In this document: one piece after another, positions 19,577 to 25,844 of the stretch | How the letters are laid out: each line of letters starts with the position of its first letter | Numbering within the stretch: position 1 is the first letter of the stretch | Assembly (NCBI RefSeq): GCF_018881655.1 | Contig: NZ_JACVPX010000006.1 | Coordinates: forward strand, 1 to 64,000 | Length of the DNA stretch: 64,000 nt | Direction: 5' to 3' | Source: Polynucleobacter sp. Tro8-14-1 | GTDB lineage: Bacteria > Pseudomonadota > Gammaproteobacteria > Burkholderiales > Burkholderiaceae | Program-made: the position numbers and the translations under genes | Notes under the pieces: generated by a model | What the model was told of the DNA's origin: nothing | The model's input: only the letters and a program-made list of their open reading frames with translations | Database searches by the model: none

Positions 19577-19882
19577 ATGATGAAACGATTGATATTGATA
19601 TCTTTAATGATAATTTCCATTAGTTCAATAGCCCAAACTACGAATCTGAAAAACTCTCCCTACAACATGGAGAACAGTATCAATAATATGGAAAATTCTC
19701 CATATAATATGAGGAATTCACCTTACAACATGGAGAATTCACCTAATAATTTGAGTTCAACAAATGGTGTTTACGACAATCAGGGAAATCGAACAGGTTA
19801 TCAAGTCAAGGAACCTACGGGTGTAACTAATTATTATGACAATCAAGGAAACAGAACAGGTTATACACCTTCAAAAAGGTAA
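19577..19882 (+). CDS. Exported protein with NSPYNME heptapeptide repeats
   Basis: 101 residues. A Sec signal peptide (MMKRLILIS to SSIAQ, about 20 residues) is followed by five tandem seven-residue repeats of the NSPYNME type (residues 26-60, DNA 19652-19756, a 21-bp repeat), then two copies of YDNQGNRTGY around a short GVTNY linker. Repeat proteins of this NSPYN plus YDNxGNRxGY kind occur in other proteobacteria; I know of no established function. The lack of cysteines and the hydrophilic repeats suggest an extended periplasmic or surface chain. First gene of a coupled cluster running to 21150. Confidence 0.7.
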   Translation: MMKRLILISLMIISISSIAQTTNLKNSPYNMENSINNMENSPYNMRNSPYNMENSPNNLSSTNGVYDNQGNRTGYQVKEPTGVTNYYDNQGNRTGYTPSKR

Positions 19883-20024
19883 GAAATCCTTAGATGAACT
19901 CTTGGCTTCCAAAGAAGTCATCACAGGTAAAGAAGTGATTCACAATCTCAAAGAACTGGAGAAACGACAGAAAGAATTTGAGGAATCTGTGGAGGTGGAG
20001 TTAAGGAATAGGAGGGGTAAATGA
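19836..20024 (+). CDS. Small coiled-coil hypothetical protein
   Basis: Up to 62 residues. From the ATG at 19836 it would overlap the previous gene by 47 bases; a TTG inside (near residue 24) is an alternative start. The C-terminal part (EVIHNLKELEKRQKEFEES) is a clear amphipathic, coiled-coil-like helix with a basic end. Its stop overlaps the next start as ATGA (20021-20024), the same coupling seen through the cluster, which supports its reality. There is no signal peptide. Confidence 0.45.
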   Translation: MTIKETEQVIHLQKGKKSLDELLASKEVITGKEVIHNLKELEKRQKEFEESVEVELRNRRGK

Positions 20025-20284
20025 GGAAAACACTAAGACTCACTCTTATAGTAATTCTACTTTCCATTTCTACACTCTCATACTCTCAATTATCTCCCTA
20101 TGGAACTGGATTCAATGTCGGCACCAAAGAAGACTTAGAGATTCGGTTGGAGTGGTCTAAAAAAGATCCCTGTTTCGATCCTGGTTTTTCTAAAAATACC
20201 AAGGAGTACATTGAATTGATGAAATATAGAAAGATTCAATCAGGTCCCAATGGAAAACAAATAGTCTGTGAGAAGAAAAAATGA
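20021..20284 (+). CDS. Small exported protein
   Basis: 87 residues. The N-terminal signal peptide MRKTLRLTLIVILLSISTLS YS-Q should be cleaved after residue 22. The mature part is hydrophilic with two cysteines (DPCFDPG and IVCEKKK) that could pair in the periplasm. No family recognised. Coupled by ATGA overlaps on both sides (20021 and 20281), AGGAGG at 20010-20015 serving as a ribosome site. Confidence 0.65.
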   Translation: MRKTLRLTLIVILLSISTLSYSQLSPYGTGFNVGTKEDLEIRLEWSKKDPCFDPGFSKNTKEYIELMKYRKIQSGPNGKQIVCEKKK

Positions 20285-20601
20285 AAAAATACATACTTAT
20301 ATTGATGTTGACAGTCATGAGTCAAGTTCACTCACAATCGAATGAAAATAGACCCGTAACCTTAAATGACAATACAAAAACTCAATTGATTGAACTAAAT
20401 CCCCAGACACCAAGTATCGGTCTTGAATCTAGGTATCAGTCTGACACAGTTTCAAAAAAGACTGATTCAGTATTTGATGAAACAGTTTCTTGGTTAAAAA
20501 AGAATGGATTCTTTAAGTTTCTCTCAGTTATCGTAATTGTTTATTTCGGATATATAAGATTCAAAAGAAAAAAACTTAAGGAGTCACAGGGTGGGAAGTG
20601 A
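20281..20601 (+). CDS. Small exported single-span membrane protein
   Basis: 106 residues. A signal peptide (MKKYILILMLTVMSQVHS) is followed by a polar segment of about 60 residues, then one transmembrane helix (FFKFLSVIVIVYFGYI, about 77-92) and a strongly basic cytoplasmic tail (RFKRKKLKESQGGK). The predicted topology is N-out with an internal basic tail. That is the arrangement of filamentous phage coat and conjugation pilin-like proteins, but also of many other small membrane proteins, so no function is claimed. The end overlaps the next gene. Confidence 0.65.
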   Translation: MKKYILILMLTVMSQVHSQSNENRPVTLNDNTKTQLIELNPQTPSIGLESRYQSDTVSKKTDSVFDETVSWLKKNGFFKFLSVIVIVYFGYIRFKRKKLKESQGGK

Positions 20602-20767
20602 CCTTGAATTTGTCGGAAAAATGAATCCTCAGAGGCTAAAGTCTTGGGACGAGAGATTTCGTGAAGAACGTGAACAGTTCTTTAGGGATGAAAAGAATAG
20701 AGAACTAAGAAGGTCTGGTAAGTTAGTAAAGGTTGAACTTGAGACTACTTACGAAAGAGACGAATGA
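20591..20767 (+). CDS. Small charged hypothetical protein with GTG start
   Basis: 58 residues, easily missed because it starts with GTG at 20591 inside the previous gene. AAGGAG at 20578-20583 is placed 7 bases before the GTG, and the TGA stop overlaps the next ATG (20764-20767 ATGA), continuing the coupling pattern. The product is very hydrophilic and helical (WDERFREEREQFFRDEKNRE), with no signal peptide, so probably cytoplasmic. No family recognised. Start alternatives: ATG at 20621. Confidence 0.6.
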   Translation: MGSDLEFVGKMNPQRLKSWDERFREEREQFFRDEKNRELRRSGKLVKVELETTYERDE

Positions 20768-21150
20768 CTCGATTTCTATTTCTTGTATCACTAATCTTGT
20801 CATTTAATGTCTATGGTCAAGTTTGGGAACCTGTTGTTGAATCCGATAACCATACTATCTACTCCTATGATTCCTCATCCACTAAACGTGAGGGTGACAT
20901 AGTTACCTACTGGGAGTTAGTCAATCACAAAACTCCATTAAAAAATGGTAAGTCGTTAGTTCTTTCATCAAAGACAAAAATCATTCAAGACTGTGAAAAG
21001 AATAGATTCAAAGTCTCTGACATGATTGAATATGACGGTCACAATGGGTTGGGGAATATGGTCAATGTAACTATTGGTTCTGAGACTAATTGGTATCCCA
21101 CTGAAAAAGACTCAATAAACGAAGTATTGAAGGAGTGGGTCTGTAAGTAA
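20764..21150 (+). CDS. Exported protein resembling surface-adhesin E family
   Basis: 128 residues. The signal peptide MTRFLFLVSLILSFNVYGQ is followed by a compact domain starting WEPVVESDNHTIYSYDSSS and containing YWELVNHKTP, SSKTKIIQDC and a final cysteine VCK. This W-x(n)-YxD...W-x-L/Y...S.....C pattern fits the surface-adhesin protein E-like domain (PF16747), small periplasmic or surface beta proteins of proteobacteria. Two cysteines may form a disulfide. Last gene of the coupled cluster of small genes; it meets the convergent operon ending at 21151 with no gap. Confidence 0.6.
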   Translation: MTRFLFLVSLILSFNVYGQVWEPVVESDNHTIYSYDSSSTKREGDIVTYWELVNHKTPLKNGKSLVLSSKTKIIQDCEKNRFKVSDMIEYDGHNGLGNMVNVTIGSETNWYPTEKDSINEVLKEWVCK

Positions 21151-21324
21151 TCAGTTTGATTGTTCAACAACCATGATTACTAAACTTTTCTTCTTCACAT
21201 TCGTCTTAATCACCTTATTCAGTTCATTCAAGTATCCGTTGATGACCTGATCCTTCAAGTCAGAACTCACCTTCATCGTGTAGATAGAGTCTTTTTCTAA
21301 TCGTTCTAGTTCTCTTTGATTCAT
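21151..21324 (-). CDS. Small hypothetical protein, third gene of the RHH operon
   Basis: 57 residues: starts MNQRELERLEKDSIYT and ends VIMVVEQSN. The start overlaps the stop of the preceding gene (21321-21324, ATGA), the same coupling that links 21321-21530 to 21527-21730, so all three are one operon. The middle (LKDQVINGYLNELNKVIK) is an amphipathic helix. No family recognised. Confidence 0.6.
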   Translation of the reverse strand: MNQRELERLEKDSIYTMKVSSDLKDQVINGYLNELNKVIKTNVKKKSLVIMVVEQSN

Positions 21325-21530
21325 TCTTCTTCACCATCAAGAACTGGTTCGACTGTAATCAATACTTGACCATTCTTTAACATCTTGAGTGTGAGTGGTA
21401 GTAGTTCATTGAGTAGATATACAACATCTTCTTTTGTCATATTGGGAAAGAGGTCACAGGTATAAAACTTCTCTTTTTCTTCAGTCATAAAACGATGGAA
21501 AGACTTAATTTTTAGTGAGGATTTCTTCAT
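21321..21530 (-). CDS. Small hypothetical protein, second gene of the RHH operon
   Basis: 69 residues: basic N-terminus (MKKSSLKIKSFHRF), a central helix MTKEDVVYLLNELLPLTLKM, then a strand LITVEPVL and an acidic end DGEEE. Coupled by ATGA overlaps on both sides. No known domain; the position after an RHH-like regulator suggests a copy-number or regulatory accessory role, which is a guess. Confidence 0.6.
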   Translation of the reverse strand: MKKSSLKIKSFHRFMTEEKEKFYTCDLFPNMTKEDVVYLLNELLPLTLKMLKNGQVLITVEPVLDGEEE

Positions 21531-21730
21531 AGTTCTTCTACCTCATTCAATACAGAAACAATACCGTTCTGTTCAATATTTGATATCAATGTATTGATGG
21601 CTAGGCGCCCAAGAGTAGATTTTGGAATCTTGGTGTAACTTGATACTTCATTGAATCTTTGATTTAATTCATTCGAAATCCTAAGGGGAAATTGAATTTG
21701 TGGTGTAGCTGATACGAATAGTTGTGTCAT
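21527..21730 (-). CDS. Ribbon-helix-helix-like DNA-binding protein
   Basis: 67 residues. The segment QIQFPLRISNELNQRFNEVS looks like the strand and first helix of MetJ/Arc/CopG proteins, followed by the turn YTKIPKSTLGRLAINTLI as second helix. Such proteins bind inverted repeats as dimers and often autoregulate. AAAGGA sits 8 bases before the ATG. The 236-bp region upstream contains a 13-bp inverted repeat (21847-21886) that could be its operator. Heads a three-gene coupled operon ending at 21151. Confidence 0.6.
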   Translation of the reverse strand: MTQLFVSATPQIQFPLRISNELNQRFNEVSSYTKIPKSTLGRLAINTLISNIEQNGIVSVLNEVEEL

Positions 21731-21966
21731 TTGTATTTCCTTTAATTGGACATTTAGACTAAGACCATCACGAACTCAACACTAGCGATGGTTAGAACGA
21801 CAAGTTTGGGATTACTTGGTTCTTGTGGAATATTTATGTCATTTAATATCTGTTGATTGATAGTGGTATTTCACAATCAATAGATACAGTTATGGCTTAT
21901 GTATCGTTTACAACTCATTTCAAACGGATATAACTTTACTCAGAGCAATTCACCGTTTGTATCCTC
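21731..21966. promoter_or_regulatory. Control region with two inverted repeats upstream of the RHH-like operon
   Basis: No gene supported. It holds TATCTGTTGATTG (21847-21859) and its near-perfect complement CAATCAATAGATA (21874-21886) with a 14-base loop and one mismatch, and a second pair CAAACGG (21921-21927)/CCGTTTG (21953-21959). The first could be an operator or a replication hairpin; the second lies 8 bases beyond the stop of the Rep candidate and may end its transcript. Confidence 0.45.
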
Positions 21967-22476
21967 TTAATTCAAAAGGAACGATTTACATTCAATTAAC
22001 ACCTTCTCGTCACCATACATAAAACTGTTACCTTCATATCTGGTTACATAGTAGGTGTGTTTTTTACCTAATTCTTTTTTGTAAGGTTGAATCCATACTT
22101 CCGACTTGATACCTTTTTGTAGTGATTTTTCCGAATACTTTTTCCAATACCTTTTAAGGTTGTCATTCAATTCGTAAACATTGGAATTCTTTGGTATTTC
22201 AACGAAAGCATGAATATGAACATTCACACCCATTTCTTTGTCACCACCAATAAATGGAACAAATCTCATTGTTTTGTTACCAAGTTTTCGTCTGGTGGTG
22301 GTAATTGTCCAATCCAAGGATTTCAACATTCTTGGGAATGACAGTTCATTTATTGATTGTCGGGATATCCCAGACTCATCCATAAATCCTCCATTGAGTT
22401 TAAAAACAGCTATGACCCATTCGGTCTCAGATTCCGTCAGAACCTCATTAATCCACTCCCTAATCGTTTTTGACAT
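21967..22476 (-). CDS. Candidate HUH-type replication initiator (Rep)
   Basis: 169 residues. Residues 84-93 (VNVHIHAFVE) form a strand with the His-hydrophobic-His metal motif of HUH endonucleases, and KKHTYYVTRYEG (139-149) further on has tyrosines on a helix as expected for the nucleophile region of Rep and relaxase proteins. Upstream, VIAVFKLNGG and WTITTTRRKLG would supply the first strands. The protein is short compared with most plasmid Reps, so a stand-alone nicking domain is likely. AGGA lies about 9 bases before the ATG. The hairpin-rich region 22484-22974 lies directly upstream, where rolling-circle origins commonly sit. Assignment is by motif only. Confidence 0.5.
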   Translation of the reverse strand: MSKTIREWINEVLTESETEWVIAVFKLNGGFMDESGISRQSINELSFPRMLKSLDWTITTTRRKLGNKTMRFVPFIGGDKEMGVNVHIHAFVEIPKNSNVYELNDNLKRYWKKYSEKSLQKGIKSEVWIQPYKKELGKKHTYYVTRYEGNSFMYGDEKVLIECKSFLLN

Positions 22477-22483
22477 ACATTGA

Positions 22484-22974
22484 TTCCTATATCTATCTAT
22501 GTATATAGGCTGAATTTATTGATACCAATTGGTAATGATGAATAAATTCAATATTTCCCACTTTTCCATTCCGGGAAAATTTCAAATTATCGAGTTCCGG
22601 CCAATTAAATTTTTTTGGATATTTTCAGTTTGATCTGGTGGGAATTTTTCTTATAACTGTTATTCCACTCACTATTCCCAAAACATCTTTTTTATTGGTT
22701 TCGGGAACATCATTTTTTGATGGTTTTGACTATTCCTAAATCGTCATATTTTCACTATTCCAAATGACATGATTCGGGAATGTTTATCTTGTGTAGAGTA
22801 GGGTGGTAAACATTCATCTACACCAGAATATCTATTGCCTGGGGTCTTGACGACCTGTAATATGAGTATGTACCCCTATGAGATTAGATGATTAATCTAA
22901 TAACCAATAAACCACAGATTCATTCACTTTAGTGAATATTGATACGAACAGGTGAGTATCAATGGATGAAAAAC
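22484..22974. other. Origin-like, hairpin-rich non-coding region upstream of Rep
   Basis: About 490 bases with no gene and many structures. A nested cruciform spans 22511-22550: 10-bp arms TGAATTTATT/AATAAATTCA around the palindrome TACCAATTGGTA (22523-22534). Other pairs are TTTTCC/GGAAAA at 22562-22579, AATGTTTA/TAAACATT at 22779-22814 interlocked with GTGTAGA/TCTACAC at 22791-22823, ATTAGAT/ATCTAAT at 22883-22901, ATTCACT/AGTGAAT at 22922-22937 and TTGATAC/GTATCAA at 22939-22962. The octamer ACTATTCC repeats at 22671, 22729 and 22754. The sum suggests a replication origin (double-strand and single-strand signals) plus the rep promoter. Confidence 0.5.
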
Positions 22975-22990
22975 CTTCTTAATTAAGAAG
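22975..22990. repeat. Second copy of the CTTCTTAATTAAGAAG palindrome
   Basis: A perfect 16-bp palindrome overlapping the stop codon of the methyltransferase gene, identical to 16596-16611. The third copy (25750-25763) keeps the central 14 bases. Confidence 0.7.
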
Positions 22991-24230
22991 CTTTTGGTCT
23001 CTTGGGTTTATGGTTATTGAGTGTATTGATAATCATTGAACCAACAGATTTAGCTAGATTGACGGGAACAGCATTACCAATCTGTTTGTATTGTGATGTC
23101 TGTGATCCAGAGAATTCCCATGAATCGGGGAATGTTTGAATCCTAGCGTATTCACGAACTGTAAAAGGTCGTGTTTCATCTGGATGACATCTCTCTGTTT
23201 GTTTCTGAGCGGGAGCACAGGTTAGTGTTAAGGATGGTTCATCCCAACTTATTCGTCTAGCCATACCTGTCTTACCACCACCGAGATAAAACGATTTCAT
23301 CATGTATGACTTTTGAATATCTAAAGGTAAATCTCTCCAATATCCTCCAGGAGGAACGAGATCCATAATCTTTTTCTTAGCCTTTGGATATTCTTGACCG
23401 GGAGATTTCGGTACATCCGTTTTGTATAAGACGCCTTTTTTCAAAGCATCTTTTAGATTCAATATCTTTTTATTTGGTTTTGGGTAGTCAAATTGTAAAT
23501 TAGCATCTTTTCTCAAAGCTACTAGGAATAATCTTTCTCTTTTCTGTGGAACATTGTAAAAAATAGCTTTCAACACCTGTGGAGGAACAACTTCATAACC
23601 TAACTCCTCTAAGACTGAAACCATTCCGTTTAGTGTTTTACCTTTTTCGTGAGAGAGTAGACCACGGACATTTTCACCAATAGCTATTAAAGGTTGTGTT
23701 TCTTTCACACAACGAGCGAATTCATAGAACAATGTACCTCTGGCATCATCGAAACCAAGTTTCTTACCAGCATAACTAAATGCCTGACATGGAAATCCAC
23801 CAGTTACTACATCTACCTTACCTTTGTATGGTTTGAAATCAATAGTTGAAATGTCACCTTGAACAACATTCCACTTTGGACGATTTGTTCTTAAAGTATT
23901 ACAAGCATCCTTATCTATCTCGTTGAGAAGAATACAGTCTAACCCTGATTCTTCTAACCCAAGAGCCAAACCACCAGCACCAGCAAATAGTTCAATGGTT
24001 TTGTATTTTCTTTTTGGTTTAATTTCTGATGGTGTGTTTTTCACTTCATCTTTCTCAAATAAAAAACTTAGTTCATTAAGGTTCTTCAAGTCATCCAATT
24101 TATAGACACGATAGTCATTGGTTGGATGTCTATGAGATTTTAATTTTCCACTTTTATCCCATCTTCTTAATGTGTCCTTTGAAACAGACAACATATCGGA
24201 TACTTTAGATAGGGATAAGAATTCTTCCAT
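22983..24230 (-). CDS. C5-cytosine DNA methyltransferase with N-terminal HTH domain
   Basis: 415 residues. Residues 1-55 form a MerR/excisionase-like helix-turn-helix (LSKVSDMLSVSKDTLRRWDK). The methyltransferase follows: motif I TIELFAGAGGLALGLE (78-93), motif IV GGFPCQAFSYAG with catalytic C148, motif VI GENVRGL (E186), motif VIII QKRERLF, and motif X QIGNAVPV near the end, with the target-recognition region between. It should protect host DNA against the divergent endonuclease at 24303. The fused HTH is known in some m5C methyltransferases as an autoregulator, and an inverted repeat sits in the shared promoter. A Lys/Pro-rich end completes the protein. Confidence 0.9.
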   Translation of the reverse strand: MEEFLSLSKVSDMLSVSKDTLRRWDKSGKLKSHRHPTNDYRVYKLDDLKNLNELSFLFEKDEVKNTPSEIKPKRKYKTIELFAGAGGLALGLEESGLDCILLNEIDKDACNTLRTNRPKWNVVQGDISTIDFKPYKGKVDVVTGGFPCQAFSYAGKKLGFDDARGTLFYEFARCVKETQPLIAIGENVRGLLSHEKGKTLNGMVSVLEELGYEVVPPQVLKAIFYNVPQKRERLFLVALRKDANLQFDYPKPNKKILNLKDALKKGVLYKTDVPKSPGQEYPKAKKKIMDLVPPGGYWRDLPLDIQKSYMMKSFYLGGGKTGMARRISWDEPSLTLTCAPAQKQTERCHPDETRPFTVREYARIQTFPDSWEFSGSQTSQYKQIGNAVPVNLAKSVGSMIINTLNNHKPKRPKAS

Positions 24231-24242
24231 CCGGGGATTATA

Positions 24243-24260
24243 TAACCTTATGTATGGTTA
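24243..24260. promoter_or_regulatory. Inverted repeat in the divergent R-M promoter region
   Basis: TAACC (24243-24247), 8 bases, GGTTA (24256-24260), between the methyltransferase start (24230) and the endonuclease start (24303). It begins 13 bases from the methyltransferase start. A plausible operator for the fused HTH domain. Confidence 0.4.
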
Positions 24261-24302
24261 CTATAATTCTCGTTTGTAAATTGTGTGTGGTAAATTAAAA
24301 AA

Positions 24303-25049
24303 ATGACAAATTTACCTTCATCAGTTGATAACGAAAAGGTCTTGAAAGAGGCTAAAGAGTGGTTCAAGACAAAAATCGTTAGTAGACATCTCGTCAATAC
24401 AAAGAAACTGACCAATTCCTCTCAATTCGACATCAATCCCTTTTTAACACCGTATTTGTCATCATTTCTTACGGGAGATATCACCAATAAAGGTGTGGCC
24501 AAATCTCTTGTATATGCTCGTGTATTAGGTACCTCGATAACAACATCCTTTGGATCAAATATTCAAAACTTCATTTCTGATGTTTTGGTTAATGCTTATG
24601 GAAGTATTGTTCAAGGTATTGATATTGTCTTTGTAGATAAGTTAGATGGTCGGACGAAATATGCCCAGTTGAAAGCTGGACCCAATACCATCAATGCTGA
24701 TGATGTAGAAACAATTGATAGACACTTCAAAACTATCAAGAATTTATCCCGAACCAATAATGCTCAGATAATGACTACTGACCTCATAGTGGGTGTTCTT
24801 TATGGAAATGAACAGTCTATGAGTGCTCATTACAAAAAACTACGAGATGAACATAATTACCCAGTATTTGTAGGTGAGGAGTTTTGGCATCGTCTAACAG
24901 GTGACAAGGGGTTCATGAACAAACTAATCACCTCAATTACCGATGTAGTAAACGATATTGAGGTTTCCTCGGTCTTGGAGAATGTAATAGATGAATTATC
25001 ACAATCCGAGGAAATTTCTAATATTGTTAAGTTAAGTAAACGAACTTAA
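24303..25049 (+). CDS. Type II restriction endonuclease, EcoO109I-like family
   Basis: 248 residues. The centre GIDIVFVDKLDGRTKYAQLK followed by AGPNTINADDVETID is the signature of the EcoO109I-type PD-(D/E)xK endonucleases. D107 and Q122-L-K124 would be the metal site, with Gln where many enzymes have Glu. Members cut GC-rich palindromes of the RGGNCCY kind; the exact site here cannot be read from sequence. It is divergent from its methyltransferase, with 72 bases between starts. Its stop overlaps that of the convergent recombinase (25046). Confidence 0.8.
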   Translation: MTNLPSSVDNEKVLKEAKEWFKTKIVSRHLVNTKKLTNSSQFDINPFLTPYLSSFLTGDITNKGVAKSLVYARVLGTSITTSFGSNIQNFISDVLVNAYGSIVQGIDIVFVDKLDGRTKYAQLKAGPNTINADDVETIDRHFKTIKNLSRTNNAQIMTTDLIVGVLYGNEQSMSAHYKKLRDEHNYPVFVGEEFWHRLTGDKGFMNKLITSITDVVNDIEVSSVLENVIDELSQSEEISNIVKLSKRT

Positions 25050-25624
25050 ATATATTTGTAAACTGTACCAACACCACAATTTAATTGTTTACTGATTGAA
25101 ACAATTCCCATTCCTTTTTCTCTAAGAATCTTGATGGCATTTTTCATACCATCGTTCATATTCGATGGTCTTCCAAGTTTCTTACCTTGTGACTTAGCTC
25201 GGTTAATACCAAGAACAATTCGTTCTCTCATTAGATTTTTTTCATACTCACCCAAACTAGCCATAAGAGAAAAGGTAAGACGACCCACGGAAGTAGAGGT
25301 ATCAATACCTTGTTTTTGAATCAATATGTCTACATTCAATGAGTTTAGGTAGTTAAGTGTTTCAATACAGTTTTGTAGACTTCTTCCTAACCTTGTAATG
25401 TCAAATATCAAGACTTGTTCAAATTTCCTCTGACTGGCATGATTTAATAAAAGATCCAGTCCCGGTCTTTCTTCTCTCCCTTTGGATCCTGAAATACCGT
25501 TATCTATGTATTCCTGAACAATCTCCAAATTCATTCTTTTGGCCAAATCTCTTAATTCCATCAACTGGTTGGTCGTATCTTGTTTTGATGTCGAAACACG
25601 GACATAAACAGCTGTTTTTTTCAT
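25046..25624 (-). CDS. Serine recombinase (resolvase/invertase family)
   Basis: 192 residues from the ATG at 25624 (MKKTAVYVRVSTSKQD). An upstream in-frame ATG at 25690 adds 22 residues not found in the family. The catalytic Ser is S11 in YVRVSTSKQD. Further marks are DNGISGSKGREERPGLD, FDITRLGRSLQN and LMASLGEYEKNLMRERI, then a C-terminal helix-turn-helix (ISKQLNCGVGTVYKYI). The size fits resolvases and invertases, not large serine integrases. It could resolve multimers of a circular form or invert a segment. Two GTTACAA repeats spaced 11 bases lie 11 bases upstream of its start. Confidence 0.88.
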   Translation of the reverse strand: MKKTAVYVRVSTSKQDTTNQLMELRDLAKRMNLEIVQEYIDNGISGSKGREERPGLDLLLNHASQRKFEQVLIFDITRLGRSLQNCIETLNYLNSLNVDILIQKQGIDTSTSVGRLTFSLMASLGEYEKNLMRERIVLGINRAKSQGKKLGRPSNMNDGMKNAIKILREKGMGIVSISKQLNCGVGTVYKYI

Positions 25625-25634
25625 GATTTTCCTA

Positions 25635-25653
25635 GTTACAATGTAGTTACAAA
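25635..25653 (+). repeat. GTTACAAW pair with 11-bp step (before the serine recombinase)
   Basis: GTTACAAT at 25635 and GTTACAAA at 25646, in the same orientation as the pairs at 15099 and 25780. Confidence 0.55.
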
Positions 25654-25779
25654 GGGTGAGGTCTTGAACTGGATGTATCAATACCTTCACATTCGATACT
25701 CACTATTCACGATAGGTTTAGGATTCTTCAATTGAATCAACTGGATAACTTCTTAATTAAGAAAATGAATATAATTTTA

Positions 25780-25798
25780 GTTACAAAGTTGTTACAAA
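25780..25798 (+). repeat. GTTACAAA pair with 11-bp step (inside the right end)
   Basis: Two exact GTTACAAA copies at 25780 and 25791, 47 bases inside attR. The left-end pair lies 40 bases inside attL. Confidence 0.6.
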
Positions 25799-25844
25799 CT
25801 ATTCATAAGTCATTGATTTTATGAAGAATTTTACCTATATGACT

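Larger units (their letters stand above)
25625..25844. promoter_or_regulatory. Right-end non-coding region of the element
   Basis: No gene supported. It contains GTTACAAT (25635-25642) and GTTACAAA (25646-25653), a second pair of GTTACAAA at 25780-25787 and 25791-25798, and the palindrome core TTCTTAATTAAGAA at 25750-25763. These are the recurrent motifs of the element concentrated next to attR, so this is probably a recombination control region as well as the recombinase promoter. Confidence 0.5.

Noticed and set aside
19652..19756. CRISPR-like repeat
   Set aside because: The 21-bp tandem repeats are coding and contiguous (NSPYNME peptide), with no spacers.
22638..22645. GTGGGAAT inside the origin-like region, matching eight bases of the att core
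   Set aside because: Eight bases is short, the flanking bases do not match the att repeats, and similar GGGAA stretches are frequent in this region. Probably chance.
15060..25844. Prophage
   Set aside because: No capsid, portal, terminase, tail or lysis gene could be recognised, and the element is too small for a complete tailed phage.
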